Source: Kutzneria sp. 744
GTDB lineage: Bacteria; Actinomycetota; Actinomycetes; Mycobacteriales; Pseudonocardiaceae
NCBI RefSeq assembly: GCF_000568255.1
Contig: NZ_KK037166.1
Location: 5,332,484-5,366,091 of the forward strand
DNA: 33,608 bases
Direction of reading: 5' to 3'
Position 1 is the stretch's first letter. Each line of letters begins with the position of its first letter. Made by a program: the position numbers and the translations under genes. Shown in pieces: positions 10,389 to 18,407 of this stretch. The notes below the pieces were generated by a model that saw only the letters and a list, made by a program, of their open reading frames with translations, did no database searches and had not been told where the DNA came from.

Positions 10389-11441
10389 ATGACCCGCCAG
10401 ACCGAACCTTCGGCCGGGCAGCACATGAGTGCCGAGGTCGCCTCGCAGCCCAAGATCTTCGCCGATCTGGTCGCGCGTCGCGGCGAGATCGCCGAGATCG
10501 CGGCGCAGGTGTCCGCGCGGCGTCCCCGGTTCGCCCTGCTCGCCGCGCGTGGCTCCAGCGACCACGCGGCTCTGTACGCCAAGTACCTCATCGAGGTGCT
10601 GCTCCAGCTGCCGGCCGGGCTGGTGTCGCCGTCCACCACCACGCTGTACGGCGCCCAGCCCGACCTGACCGACGTGCTGCTCATCTCGGTCAGCCAGAGC
10701 GGCGGGTCGCCCGACCTGCTTGAGGTCACCGAGTCCGCGCGGGCCCGCGGCGCGCTCACCGTCGCCGTCACCAACACGCCCGACTCGCCCCTCAACCACG
10801 CCGCCGAGCTGTCCGTCGACGTCGGCGCCGGTCCCGAGCTGGCCGTCGCCGCCACCAAGACCTACTCGGCCACGCTGCTGGCCTTGTACCTGCTCGTCGA
10901 CGCCGTCCGTGGCGGCTCGGCCGAGCACGCCGCGGCCCTGGGCGAGCTGGCCCAGCAGACCCTCGACGACTCCGCCGCGGCGGTCCAGGAGGCCGTGCAG
11001 CGCTTCCGCTTCGTCGACCGGGTGCTCACCACCGGCCGGGGCTACTCGTCGGCCACCGCCGCCGAGGCCGCCCTCAAGCTGGCCGAGACCAGCTACCTGT
11101 CGGCCCGCTCGTACAGCGGCGCCGACCTCCTGCACGGGCCCGTCGCCGCCGTGGACGCCGAGACCGGGGTCCTGGCCATCACCAGCGCCGGCAAGGGCGG
11201 TACGGCCATGAGCGAGGTCCTGGACGTCATCCACTCCCGTGGCGCGGACGTCTTCGCCGTGGGTTCCGCCGCCTCCCGAGTGTCGGCGGCGCTGCGCATC
11301 CCGGTGGCCGAGACCGCCGAGGAGGTCGCCCCCATCCTTGAGGTCCTCCCCATCCAGCGCCTGGCCCTGGGCCTCTCGCTGGCCCGCGGCGGCGACCCCG
11401 ACAGCCCCCGCGGCCTCAACAAGGTCACCAAAACCCGCTGA
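10389..11441 (+). CDS. Double-SIS-domain sugar-phosphate deaminase/isomerase (GlcN-6-P deaminase, NagB-II-like)
   Basis: 350 aa with two SIS domains (about residues 40-180 and 205-340), like the isomerase half of GlmS without its glutaminase domain. The phosphosugar loops ARGSSDHA and SVSQSGGSPD are present. EAALKLAETSYLSARSYSG matches the conserved GlmS-type ALKLKE-SY segment, with His in LLHGPVA. The C-terminal end PRGLNKVTKTR corresponds to the GlmS/NagB-II tail, which supplies active-site residues. ATG 10389 has an AAGGAGC SD. Lying 84 bp after dasC and convergent with nagA, it most likely converts GlcN-6-P to fructose-6-P and ammonia, the step after NagA. No classical NagB is present here. 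An AgaS-like amino-sugar role is the alternative. Confidence 0.82.
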   Translation: MTRQTEPSAGQHMSAEVASQPKIFADLVARRGEIAEIAAQVSARRPRFALLAARGSSDHAALYAKYLIEVLLQLPAGLVSPSTTTLYGAQPDLTDVLLISVSQSGGSPDLLEVTESARARGALTVAVTNTPDSPLNHAAELSVDVGAGPELAVAATKTYSATLLALYLLVDAVRGGSAEHAAALGELAQQTLDDSAAAVQEAVQRFRFVDRVLTTGRGYSSATAAEAALKLAETSYLSARSYSGADLLHGPVAAVDAETGVLAITSAGKGGTAMSEVLDVIHSRGADVFAVGSAASRVSAALRIPVAETAEEVAPILEVLPIQRLALGLSLARGGDPDSPRGLNKVTKTR

Positions 11442-11470
11442 CCCCACCGCTCAACCCCCCATTTTTCCAT

Positions 11471-11519
11471 CACATGTGGACCACATTCGACTTCTGGAGT
11501 CGAATGTGGTCCACATGTG
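11471..11519. terminator. Perfect 21-bp inverted repeat between convergent genes
   Basis: Bases 11471-11491 and 11499-11519 are exact reverse complements, separated by a 7-nt loop (TTCTGGA). The arms begin and end with the self-palindrome CACATGTG. It lies between the end of the SIS gene (11441) and the end of nagA (11548), so it can terminate transcription from both sides. There is no long T run on the plus side; ATTTTT lies just upstream and could serve the minus strand. It could equally be a mobile REP-like palindrome; see findings. Confidence 0.7.
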
Positions 11520-11547
11520 GCTTTGAGGAAGGGCTGAGCGGCGGGGT

Positions 11548-12735
11548 TTAGTTGCCGGCGGTGGCTAGTTCGGCGTAGTCGTCGACCTCGGCGTCGAAGG
11601 CGACCTCGCCGTCCACCCAGACCTTGCGGGGGCGGAGGTCGTCGTCCCACCACACGAGATCGGCGACAGCGCCCGGGGCGATGCGGCCCAACCACTTCTC
11701 ACCGATGACGTTGGCCGGGGTACGAGTCGCGGCGATGAGAGCGTCCTGTTCGGACACTCCCAACGAGACGATGTTGCGGACCGCGCGGTCCAGGGTGAGC
11801 GCGCTGCCGGCGATGGTGCCGTCGGGCGAGCGGGGCACACCGGCCTCGGTGAGCAGAACGTCGGCGCCGCCGAGGCGGTAGCGGCCGGGCGGCATGCCGG
11901 CCGCGGCGACAGCATCCGTCACGAGGGCGACGCGAGGGCCGGCGGCGGCGAAGACCAGCCGGCAGATGGGGCCTACGACGTGCGCGAGATCGGCGATGAG
12001 GCCGAGGGTGAAGCGGTTGTCGGTCAGCGCGATGCCGGGGACGCCGGGTTCGCGGTGCGTCAGCGGGCTCTGGGCGTTGAACAGGTGCGTGACCATGGAC
12101 GCGCCGGCATCGGCGGCCGCGGTGGTCTGGGCGGCGGTGGCGTTGCTGTGGCCGACCGACACGACCACGCCGGCGTCCACCAGCCGCCGCACGGCCTCCA
12201 GGCCGCCGGGCAGCTCCGGGGCCATGGTGACGACCCGCAGCGCGGCAGCGATGATCTCGTCGGCCAGCAGCTGGTCCAGGTTCGCCGGCTCGGGCGCGAC
12301 CATCAGGCCCGCGTCGTGCACGCCGTGGCGCACCGGGGACAGGAACGGCCCCTCCAGGTGCAGACCGAGCGGCCGGGCGACGCCGGCGGCCGGCAGCGCG
12401 GCCGATGCGGCGACGACCGCGTGGGCCTGGCGCAGCACCGTCGGCACCGGCGCGGTGATCAGCGTGGGTAGAAAGCGGGTCACGCCGGTGGACGGCAGGG
12501 ACTCGGCGACCGTGCGCATCGACGCCGCGTCGACGTCGGCGAAGTCGACCCCGAAGGCCCCGTTGATCTGGACGTCGACCAGGCCCGCGGTGAGCAGTCC
12601 CGTGGTCAGCACCTCGGTCGCGCCGGCGTGGTCCTCGGTGACGTCGACAAAACGGCCACCCCGGATCCGCACCGCGACCGGGCCGGTCATGGCCCCGCCG
12701 ACGAGTGCTCGTGGCGCTGCGACTACGGCGTCCAA
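11548..12735 (-). CDS. nagA: N-acetylglucosamine-6-phosphate deacetylase
   Basis: 395 aa from TTG 12735. Amidohydrolase superfamily, NagA branch. The metal-1 HxH is replaced by QIN (VDVQINGAFG), as in E. coli NagA (VQLNG). HLEGP (126-130) supplies the metal-binding Glu, GHSNA (195-199) and HLFNA (217-221) the two His ligands, and TDAVAAAG (273-280) the catalytic Asp. It removes acetate from GlcNAc-6-P to give GlcN-6-P. Start choice: TTG 12735 has GGAGG 5 nt upstream and gives the conserved N-terminus DAVVAAPRALVGG. The upstream ATG 12747 has no SD and abuts the DasR operator. It is convergent with the SIS gene. Confidence 0.92.
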   Translation of the reverse strand: MDAVVAAPRALVGGAMTGPVAVRIRGGRFVDVTEDHAGATEVLTTGLLTAGLVDVQINGAFGVDFADVDAASMRTVAESLPSTGVTRFLPTLITAPVPTVLRQAHAVVAASAALPAAGVARPLGLHLEGPFLSPVRHGVHDAGLMVAPEPANLDQLLADEIIAAALRVVTMAPELPGGLEAVRRLVDAGVVVSVGHSNATAAQTTAAADAGASMVTHLFNAQSPLTHREPGVPGIALTDNRFTLGLIADLAHVVGPICRLVFAAAGPRVALVTDAVAAAGMPPGRYRLGGADVLLTEAGVPRSPDGTIAGSALTLDRAVRNIVSLGVSEQDALIAATRTPANVIGEKWLGRIAPGAVADLVWWDDDLRPRKVWVDGEVAFDAEVDDYAELATAGN

Positions 12736-12745
12736 ATTGCCCTCC

Positions 12746-12764
12746 ATTGGTCCAGACCATTAGA
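12746..12764 (-). promoter_or_regulatory. DasR-type operator overlapping the nagA promoter
   Basis: TGGTCCAGACCA (12748-12759) is an 11 of 12 palindrome matching the dre core. On the minus strand a TCTAAT -10 (12759-12764) with TTGGCC 16 bp upstream would start transcription near 12752, inside the operator. The message would then have a leader of about 17 nt that contains the GGAGG used by TTG 12735. Confidence 0.75.
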
Positions 12765-12960
12765 CGGTACGGGCAGTGGCGGCCAAACGTCCAGTCAATT
12801 GTCAACCATCTGATCATAATTCTGGTCAGTTTCTGACACGATACTCCGTTTGGCGGATAGTCGCACCTCGGCCACGGCCCGACGATCACGATCCCAGGCC
12901 CCATGACGCATACTGGGAGGCGGAAACATCCGAGGTCTGGCGAAACGATTCGAGGCGGTC
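12748..12960. promoter_or_regulatory. Divergent nagA / FadR-regulator control region
   Basis: The 213-bp gap holds the nagA dre site at its left end. A palindrome GTCAGTTTCTGAC (12825-12837) lies about 125 bp before the regulator start. Near it are CTGATC and GGTCAG half-sites (12810-12829). This is a candidate operator for the FadR-type regulator itself, though it does not fit the usual TNGTNNNACNA consensus well. I see no confident promoter for the plus strand. Confidence 0.4.
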
Positions 12961-13635
12961 GTGGCAGTCACCGACGACGCGATCCTGCGCGTGAAGGAGA
13001 TGATCGTCTCCGGGGAGCTGAAGCCGGGCGACCGGCTGCCCCGCGAGGCGGACCTGGCCGAGCGCCTAGGCCTGTCGCGGAACTCGCTGCGCGAGGCCGT
13101 GAAGGCGTTGTCGCTGGTCAGGGTGTTGGACGTGCGTCAGGGCGACGGCACCTACGTGTCGAGCCTGCGGGCCGACGACCTGCTGGGCGCGCTCTCGTTC
13201 GTGCTCGACCTGCACCGCGGCGAGGACTCCGTGCTGGAGGTCCTGGAGGTCCGCCGCATCCTGGAGCCCGCCGCCGCGGCCATGGCCGCGCAGCGCATCG
13301 ACGACCAGGAGGTGTCCGCGCTGCGTGAGCTGTGCGACGCCGCGGCCGCCGCCGAGTCGGTGGAGGAACTGGTCGAGCACGACCTGGAGTTCCACCGCCG
13401 TGTCGTCCAGGCCTCCGGCAACGCCTACCTGGCCCAGTTGCTCGACACCCTGGCCGGTCCGACCGTCCGGGTCCGCATCTGGCGGGGCATCACCCAGGCC
13501 AGCGCCGTCGACCGGACCGTCGCCGAGCACCGCGCCATCGTCGACGCCCTGGCCACCCGGCAGCCCGACCTGGCCCGGTCGTGGTCGACCGTGCACGTGG
13601 CCGGGGTCGAGCAGTGGCTCAAGGACCTGGCGTGA
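12961..13635 (+). CDS. FadR/FCD-type GntR transcriptional regulator
   Basis: 224 aa from GTG 12961 with a GAGG SD. The winged helix spans residues 1-70 (LKPGDRLPREADLAERLGLSRNSLREAVKAL). An FCD ligand domain follows (about 85-215) with the metal/ligand residues Asp and His in EHDLEFHRRVVQASGN and EHRAIVDAL. It is divergent from nagA and directly abuts, tail to tail, the lactonase gene of the fucose operon (no gap at 13635/13636). FCD regulators commonly sense sugar acids or other carboxylates. Control of the adjacent L-fucose genes is my inference and fits better than control of nagA, which already has a DasR site. Confidence 0.88.
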   Translation: MAVTDDAILRVKEMIVSGELKPGDRLPREADLAERLGLSRNSLREAVKALSLVRVLDVRQGDGTYVSSLRADDLLGALSFVLDLHRGEDSVLEVLEVRRILEPAAAAMAAQRIDDQEVSALRELCDAAAAAESVEELVEHDLEFHRRVVQASGNAYLAQLLDTLAGPTVRVRIWRGITQASAVDRTVAEHRAIVDALATRQPDLARSWSTVHVAGVEQWLKDLA

Positions 13636-14484
13636 TCAGGCGGTCCTGATCCCGTAGACGCGGGCCGCCGTGTCGCCCCAGACCGCGTCCCGCTCCGACT
13701 CCGACAGGCCGTCGAGCAGCTCCTCGGTGGCCTCCACCACCTGCGCGTACGAGGCGTGCAGCAGACAGACCGGCCAGTCCGAGCCGAACATCACCCGGTC
13801 CGGGCCGAAGGCGTCCAGCACCGTGTCCACGTACGGCCGCAGGTCCGCGACCGTCCAGTCCTTGCTGGCCTCGGTCACCAGCCCCGACACCTTGCACGTC
13901 ACGTTGGGCAGCGCCGCCAGCTCGCGCAGCTGCGTCGCCCAGGGCTCAAGCTCACCGGTAGTGATCGGAGGCTTCGAGCAGTGATCAAGCACGAAGTCGG
14001 TGCCGGGCAGCTCCTTGGCGGCCTGGATCGCCGCCGGCAGCTGATGCGCGAGCGTCAGCAGCTCGTACACCAGTCCCGCCTCCCCCACCGCTTTGAGGCC
14101 GTCGAGCACGTCCGCCCGGACCAGCCAGTTCGGGTCGGGCTCCCCTTGCACCTGGTGGCGGATCCCCTTCAGCCACCGCCCGTTCGGGCCTTCCCGCAAC
14201 GCCTCCAGCGTCTCCGCCACGTCCGACGCCGTCAGGTCCGCCCAGCCCGTCACCGCCTGCACCAGCGGCGACTCCGCCGCCAGCGCCAGGAACTCCGGCG
14301 TCTCCTCCGGCACCGTGATCGTCTGCACCAGCACGCTCGCGTCGATCCCCGCCGCACTGCTCAGCGGCGTCAGGTCCTCCAGCGTGAACGTCCGGTGCAG
14401 CACGTCGGCAACGCCCGGGTCGGCCGTCCACGGCTGGTCCCGGACCGCCAGGTCCCACATGTGGTGATGCGCGTCAACCCTCAT
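13636..14484 (-). CDS. Amidohydrolase-family lactonase, probable L-fuconolactonase
   Basis: 282 aa. Amidohydrolase_2 family, the branch that opens fuconolactone and related sugar lactones. The N-terminal metal motif is DAHHHMW (residues 4-10), HCSKPP supplies another His, and the SDWPV near the C-terminus carries the catalytic Asp. ATG 14484 is preferred because GGAG lies 7 nt upstream; a GTG five codons earlier overlaps that SD. It is the last gene of the minus-strand fucose array, 174 bp after the aldo/keto reductase gene, so it may have its own promoter. Expected reaction: L-fucono-1,5- or 1,4-lactone to L-fuconate. Substrate is inferred from neighbours. Confidence 0.85.
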   Translation of the reverse strand: MRVDAHHHMWDLAVRDQPWTADPGVADVLHRTFTLEDLTPLSSAAGIDASVLVQTITVPEETPEFLALAAESPLVQAVTGWADLTASDVAETLEALREGPNGRWLKGIRHQVQGEPDPNWLVRADVLDGLKAVGEAGLVYELLTLAHQLPAAIQAAKELPGTDFVLDHCSKPPITTGELEPWATQLRELAALPNVTCKVSGLVTEASKDWTVADLRPYVDTVLDAFGPDRVMFGSDWPVCLLHASYAQVVEATEELLDGLSESERDAVWGDTAARVYGIRTA

Positions 14485-14658
14485 GACCTGCTCCAACACG
14501 GTTTGTCCACAGGGCGCCGGCTATCCACAGGCACCCCCATTCCAAGATCGACAACGGGCCTGCGGCGGTAGGATGGGCTCGGGGCGGCCTCCCCAGGGAG
14601 TGGTGGGGGCTGTTGGTCGTCATGGGGTGGTGGAACTCGCAAGGGTCGTGGGCGGTCG
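14485..14658. other. Gap before the lactonase gene with two DnaA-box-like sites
   Basis: TTGTCCACA (14503-14511) is identical to the actinobacterial DnaA box as I know it, and CTATCCACA (14521-14529) differs from TTATCCACA at one base. They are in the same orientation, 18 bp apart start to start. The rest of the gap is G-rich on the plus strand with no gene. The boxes lie 20-45 bp upstream of the lactonase start. Confidence 0.45.
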
Positions 14659-15606
14659 TCACGGGGTGGGGACTTCGGGAGCCAGGAGGCCCTCGGCCTT
14701 GAGGTCGGCCCACAGCTCGGCCGGCACCTTCTCGGCCAGCAAGGCAGCGTTCTCGGTGATCTCCCCGGCGCTCCGGGCGCCGACGGCGATGGCCTTGACG
14801 GCGGGGTGGCCGAAGGGGAACTGGAGGGCGGCCTGGGGTAGGACGACGCCATGGCGGCCGCAGACGGAGGCGATGCGGCGGGCGCGGTCGATGACCTCGG
14901 CGGGGGCGGCGGCGTAGTTGTAGGTGGCGTCGGCGGGGACTTCGGGGCGGGCCAGGAGACCCGAGTTGAAGACGGCGACGGCGACGACGGAGACGCCGCG
15001 TTCCTCGCACAGGGGAAGGAAAGAGGCGAGGGAATCCTGCTCCAGCAAGGTGTAGCGGCCAGCGAGCATGACGTAGTCCAACGACGCCTCGCGAAGGAAC
15101 CGCTCGGGCATCTGCCACTGGTTCATGCCGACGCCGACGGCCCCGACGATGCCCTGCTCCTTCAAGGAGTGCAGTGCGGGCAGGCCCTCGGAAACGGCCT
15201 GGTCCCAATGATTGTCGGGGTCGTGCAGGTAGGCGATGTCGACGTGGTCGACGCCGAGGCGCTCCAGGGAACCCTCCAGGGAACGGCGGATGCCGTCGGC
15301 GCTGAAGTCCCAGACGCGGCGATGGGTGGCGGGCACGAGGAAGCCGGCGTCGTCGAGACCGCCGCCGTCGTAGGGCTCCAGGACCCGGCCGACCTTGGTG
15401 GAGACGGCGAACTCGGAACGAGGGCGGTCACGGAGGGCAGCGCCGAGGCGGCGCTCGGACAGCCCGAGGCCGTAGTGGGGCGCGGTGTCGAAGTAGCGGA
15501 CACCGGCGTCCCAGGCGGCGTCGACGGCGGCACGGGCGTCCTCATCGGACACCTCGGCGTACAGGTTGGCGATCGGCGCGCCGCCGAAACCGAGGCCGGA
15601 GATCAC
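14659..15606 (-). CDS. Aldo/keto reductase, L-fucose (D-threo-aldose) 1-dehydrogenase type
   Basis: 315 aa from GTG 15606, which overlaps the mutarotase TGA by 4 nt (GTGA); longer frames upstream are read-through of the mutarotase region. The AKR catalytic tetrad is complete: Asp40, Tyr45 (DTAPHYGLGLSE), Lys71 (VSTKVGR) and His128 (AYLHDPDN). ISGLGFGGAPIANLY at the start is the D-threo-aldose 1-dehydrogenase signature; that family oxidises L-fucose with NAD(P)+ to the lactone. It therefore supplies the oxidative first step between mutarotase and lactonase. L-galactose or D-arabinose would also be accepted by relatives. Confidence 0.88.
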   Translation of the reverse strand: MISGLGFGGAPIANLYAEVSDEDARAAVDAAWDAGVRYFDTAPHYGLGLSERRLGAALRDRPRSEFAVSTKVGRVLEPYDGGGLDDAGFLVPATHRRVWDFSADGIRRSLEGSLERLGVDHVDIAYLHDPDNHWDQAVSEGLPALHSLKEQGIVGAVGVGMNQWQMPERFLREASLDYVMLAGRYTLLEQDSLASFLPLCEERGVSVVAVAVFNSGLLARPEVPADATYNYAAAPAEVIDRARRIASVCGRHGVVLPQAALQFPFGHPAVKAIAVGARSAGEITENAALLAEKVPAELWADLKAEGLLAPEVPTP

Positions 15607-15914
15607 GGCAGGGCCCAGACGAGGTTCACCGACGACGTGGCGCCGGAGTAGTCGTCCTGGACCTCCAACAGCTCGGCCATTCGGGCCTGCCAGGGGATGT
15701 TGGCGGGGTGCTCCTCCAGGAAGGCCCGCATCTGCGCGTAGTCCTCGACCTCGACGACGTGGAACAGCTCCCGGCCGGAGCGCCAGATCCGCCACGAGTG
15801 GACGCCGGCCTCCCGCAGGGCCGTGTCGAGCTCGGCGGGGATCACGGCGTGCACGGCCTCGTAATCGGCCTCCCGCCCCGGCCTGAGCCGGGTGTGCAGG
15901 GCGACGGTCTCCAC
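15603..15914 (-). CDS. L-rhamnose-type mutarotase (DUF718), acting here on L-fucose or a similar deoxy sugar
   Basis: 103 aa. The catalytic pair Tyr18 and His22 (DYEAVH) fall at the same positions as in E. coli RhaM. HSWRIWRSG, ELFHVVEVEDY and the WQARMAELLE end are family hallmarks. The GTG start at 15914 shares one base with the permease stop TAG, and its own TGA overlaps the next GTG, so translation is coupled on both sides. It interconverts alpha and beta anomers to feed the dehydrogenase. RhaM-like proteins are known for rhamnose; use on fucose is inferred from the operon. Confidence 0.9.
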   Translation of the reverse strand: METVALHTRLRPGREADYEAVHAVIPAELDTALREAGVHSWRIWRSGRELFHVVEVEDYAQMRAFLEEHPANIPWQARMAELLEVQDDYSGATSSVNLVWALP

Positions 15915-16921
15915 TAGTCCTGGGCCTTTCCGCTCGTCAGCCGCGCCAGCACCAGCGCACCGATGATGATGGCCCCGTTGATCGCCCCGATCCAGTACAC
16001 GTTCACGTGGGCCAGGGTGAGGATGTTCTGCACGAGCCCCAGCATCAGCACGCCGCACATGGCGCCGAACAGGGTGCCCTTGCCGCCGTTGAGGCTGACG
16101 CCGCCGAGCACGGCGGCGGCGAAGGCGTTGAAGATCCAGCCGGAGCCCTGGCTGGCGGTGACCGAGCCGTAGTGGCCGACCATCATCGCGCCGGCCAGCG
16201 CGGCCAGCACGCTGGCCAGGATCAGCACGATGGCGGTGACCCGGGTGCTGCGGATGCCGGCGGCCTTGGCCGCGGCCTCGTTGCCGCCGATGGCGTACAG
16301 CGAGCGCCCGTGCCGGAAGTAGCCCATGAACACGATGGCGATCACGAACAGCAGCAGGAAGATCCAGATCGACGCGTTCACGCCGAACCAGACCGCGCTG
16401 CCCAGGTAGTACAGCGACGGCATGTTGGGACTGGCCAGCGACTGGCCGACGGTGAGCCCCTGCTGCACGCCGCGAATGGTGATCAGCATGCCCAACGTGA
16501 TGATGAAGCCGGACAGTTGCAGCCGCAGCACCAGGAACGCGTTGATGGCGCCGATGAGCACGCCGGCCAACAGGCACACCGGCAGCGCGGTCCACTGCGG
16601 CAGCCCGAGGCCGAGACCGTGCTCGGAGGTCGGCAGCACCAGCACCATGGCCAGCGCGGGCGCGAAGCCCAGCGTCGACTCCAGCGACAGGTCCATCTTG
16701 CCGACGATCAGCACCAGCGCCTCGCCCAGCACGACCAGGCCCAGCTCGGACTGCTGCTGCACGACGTTGAGCAGGTTGCCGCCGGTCAGGAAGATCGGAC
16801 TGGCGATGAAGCCGACGACCAGCAGCACCACGATCGCCGGCAGCAGGGCCAGATCGCGCAGCTTGGCGACTTGCAGTCGCGGCCGGGCGGCCACGACCGG
16901 GGCGGACACGTCACTCACCAC
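15914..16921 (-). CDS. ABC transporter permease, ribose/RbsC type
   Basis: 335 aa with 8-10 membrane helices, BPD_transp_2 family. FRHGRSLYAIGGNEAAAKAAGI is the cytoplasmic loop that contacts the ATPase, and GGVSLNGGKGTLFGA is the conserved C-terminal loop. The start is GTG 16921 (or GTG 16918), inside the end of the ATPase gene, with GGGAG just before. It forms the importer channel with the ATPase and lipoprotein encoded next to it. Context assigns it to L-fucose or a related 6-deoxy sugar. Confidence 0.9.
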   Translation of the reverse strand: MVSDVSAPVVAARPRLQVAKLRDLALLPAIVVLLVVGFIASPIFLTGGNLLNVVQQQSELGLVVLGEALVLIVGKMDLSLESTLGFAPALAMVLVLPTSEHGLGLGLPQWTALPVCLLAGVLIGAINAFLVLRLQLSGFIITLGMLITIRGVQQGLTVGQSLASPNMPSLYYLGSAVWFGVNASIWIFLLLFVIAIVFMGYFRHGRSLYAIGGNEAAAKAAGIRSTRVTAIVLILASVLAALAGAMMVGHYGSVTASQGSGWIFNAFAAAVLGGVSLNGGKGTLFGAMCGVLMLGLVQNILTLAHVNVYWIGAINGAIIIGALVLARLTSGKAQD

Positions 16922-18407
16922 TGCTCTCCCCGATCCCTTCGATCACACTGACCAGCTCGTTGTCGGTCCAGCCGGCGGGGAACTCGCCGGCCACCGAGCC
17001 GTGGAACATCACCAGCACCCGGTCGCACGGACGCAGGTCGTCCAGCTCGTCGGAGATCACCAGCACCGCGGCCCCCGCGGCGGCCGCCCGGTCGACGGCG
17101 TCGAGCAGGTTCTCCTTGGACTTCACGTCCACGCCCGCGGTCGGGTCCATCAGCACCAGCAGCGCCGGATCGCCGGACAGCGCCCGCGCCATCACGACCT
17201 TCTGCTGGTTGCCGCCGGACAGGTCGGCCACGTCCTGCTCCGGCCCGGAGGTCTTGATGGCCAGGTCGCCGATCATCTGCTCGGCCACCTCGGCCCGTCG
17301 CCGTCCCGAGACGGCGCCGAACCGGCCCAGTCGCCGGGTGATCGGGAACGTCGCGTTCTCGGCGATGCTCATGCCGGGCACGAAGCCCTCCTTGTGCCGG
17401 TCCTCCGGCACGAAGCCGACACCACCGGCCAACGCGGCCGGCACGCTGCCGGGCTTCAGGGCTTTCCCCGACACGGCAACGGTTCCGGTGTCGGCCTTGC
17501 GCAGCCCGACGATGACCTCGCCCAGCTCCACCTTGCCGCTGCTGCCGGAGCCGGCGATGCCGACCACCTCGCCCTTGCGCACCGACAGGTCGATGCCGCT
17601 GAAGTGCTTGTCCAGAGACAGACCCTGAATGTCCAAAATGGATTCAGGAGCCGGCGTCGGACGCGACGGGCCGGCCCCGAGGCCGACCGCCTCGCCGGTC
17701 ATCGACTCCACCAGCTGATCCTTGGACAGGTCGGCCACCGGGCTGGTGAGGATGTGGCGGGCGTCCCGGAACACCGTCACCGTCTGGCAGATCTCGAAGA
17801 TCTCCTGCAGATGGTGGGAGATGAACAGGAACGTCACGCCGGCCGCCCGCAGCGAGCGCATGCGCTCGAAGAGGCGCTCGATGGCCGGGCCGTCCAGCTG
17901 GGCGGTCGGCTCGTCGAGAATGATGAACTTGGCGCCGAAGGACAGCGCCCGCGCGATCTCCACCAGCTGCCGCTGCTCGACCGTGAGGGCGGCGGCGTCG
18001 GCGTTCGGATCGACGTCGACGCCGTACTCGGACAGCAGATCGCCCGCGGTGCGACGCAGTCGAGACCAGCTGATCACCGGTCCGCCGTCGAGACTCTGCC
18101 GGTTGATGAACAGGTTCTCGGCGACGGTCAGGGTCGGGATGATGGTGGACTTCTGATAGACGCAGGCCACCTTCGTCCGCCACGCCTGACGGTCGGACAG
18201 GGACGGCGCCGGTTCACCGCGGAACGTGATCTGCCCGCTGTCCGGCCGGTTCAGGCCGGTCAGCATGGAGACCAGGGTGGACTTGCCGGCGCCGTTGCGG
18301 CCGACGAGCGCGTGCGTCTCACCGTCGGCGACGGTGATGCGCACATCGTTGAGCGCGACGGTCTGTCCGAACCGTTTGGTGATGTTGCTGGCCTCGACTG
18401 CGTTCAT
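16911..18407 (-). CDS. Sugar ABC transporter ATP-binding protein, two NBDs (RbsA/MglA type)
   Basis: 498 aa from ATG 18407, sharing one base with the lipoprotein TGA (TGATG). The first NBD has Walker A GRNGAGKST (36-44), a variant signature LTVEQRQLVEIARAL and Walker B FIILDEPTAQLD with the catalytic Glu. The second NBD has a degenerate Walker A (GIAGSGSSGKVELGE), a canonical LSGGNQQKVVMARAL signature, and LLVLMDPTAGVD, where the catalytic Glu is absent. This asymmetry of one complete and one impaired ATP site is common in the family in the Walker A position, but losing the Walker B Glu is less usual. It energises uptake by the adjacent permease. Confidence 0.9.
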   Translation of the reverse strand: MNAVEASNITKRFGQTVALNDVRITVADGETHALVGRNGAGKSTLVSMLTGLNRPDSGQITFRGEPAPSLSDRQAWRTKVACVYQKSTIIPTLTVAENLFINRQSLDGGPVISWSRLRRTAGDLLSEYGVDVDPNADAAALTVEQRQLVEIARALSFGAKFIILDEPTAQLDGPAIERLFERMRSLRAAGVTFLFISHHLQEIFEICQTVTVFRDARHILTSPVADLSKDQLVESMTGEAVGLGAGPSRPTPAPESILDIQGLSLDKHFSGIDLSVRKGEVVGIAGSGSSGKVELGEVIVGLRKADTGTVAVSGKALKPGSVPAALAGGVGFVPEDRHKEGFVPGMSIAENATFPITRRLGRFGAVSGRRRAEVAEQMIGDLAIKTSGPEQDVADLSGGNQQKVVMARALSGDPALLVLMDPTAGVDVKSKENLLDAVDRAAAAGAAVLVISDELDDLRPCDRVLVMFHGSVAGEFPAGWTDNELVSVIEGIGESSGE

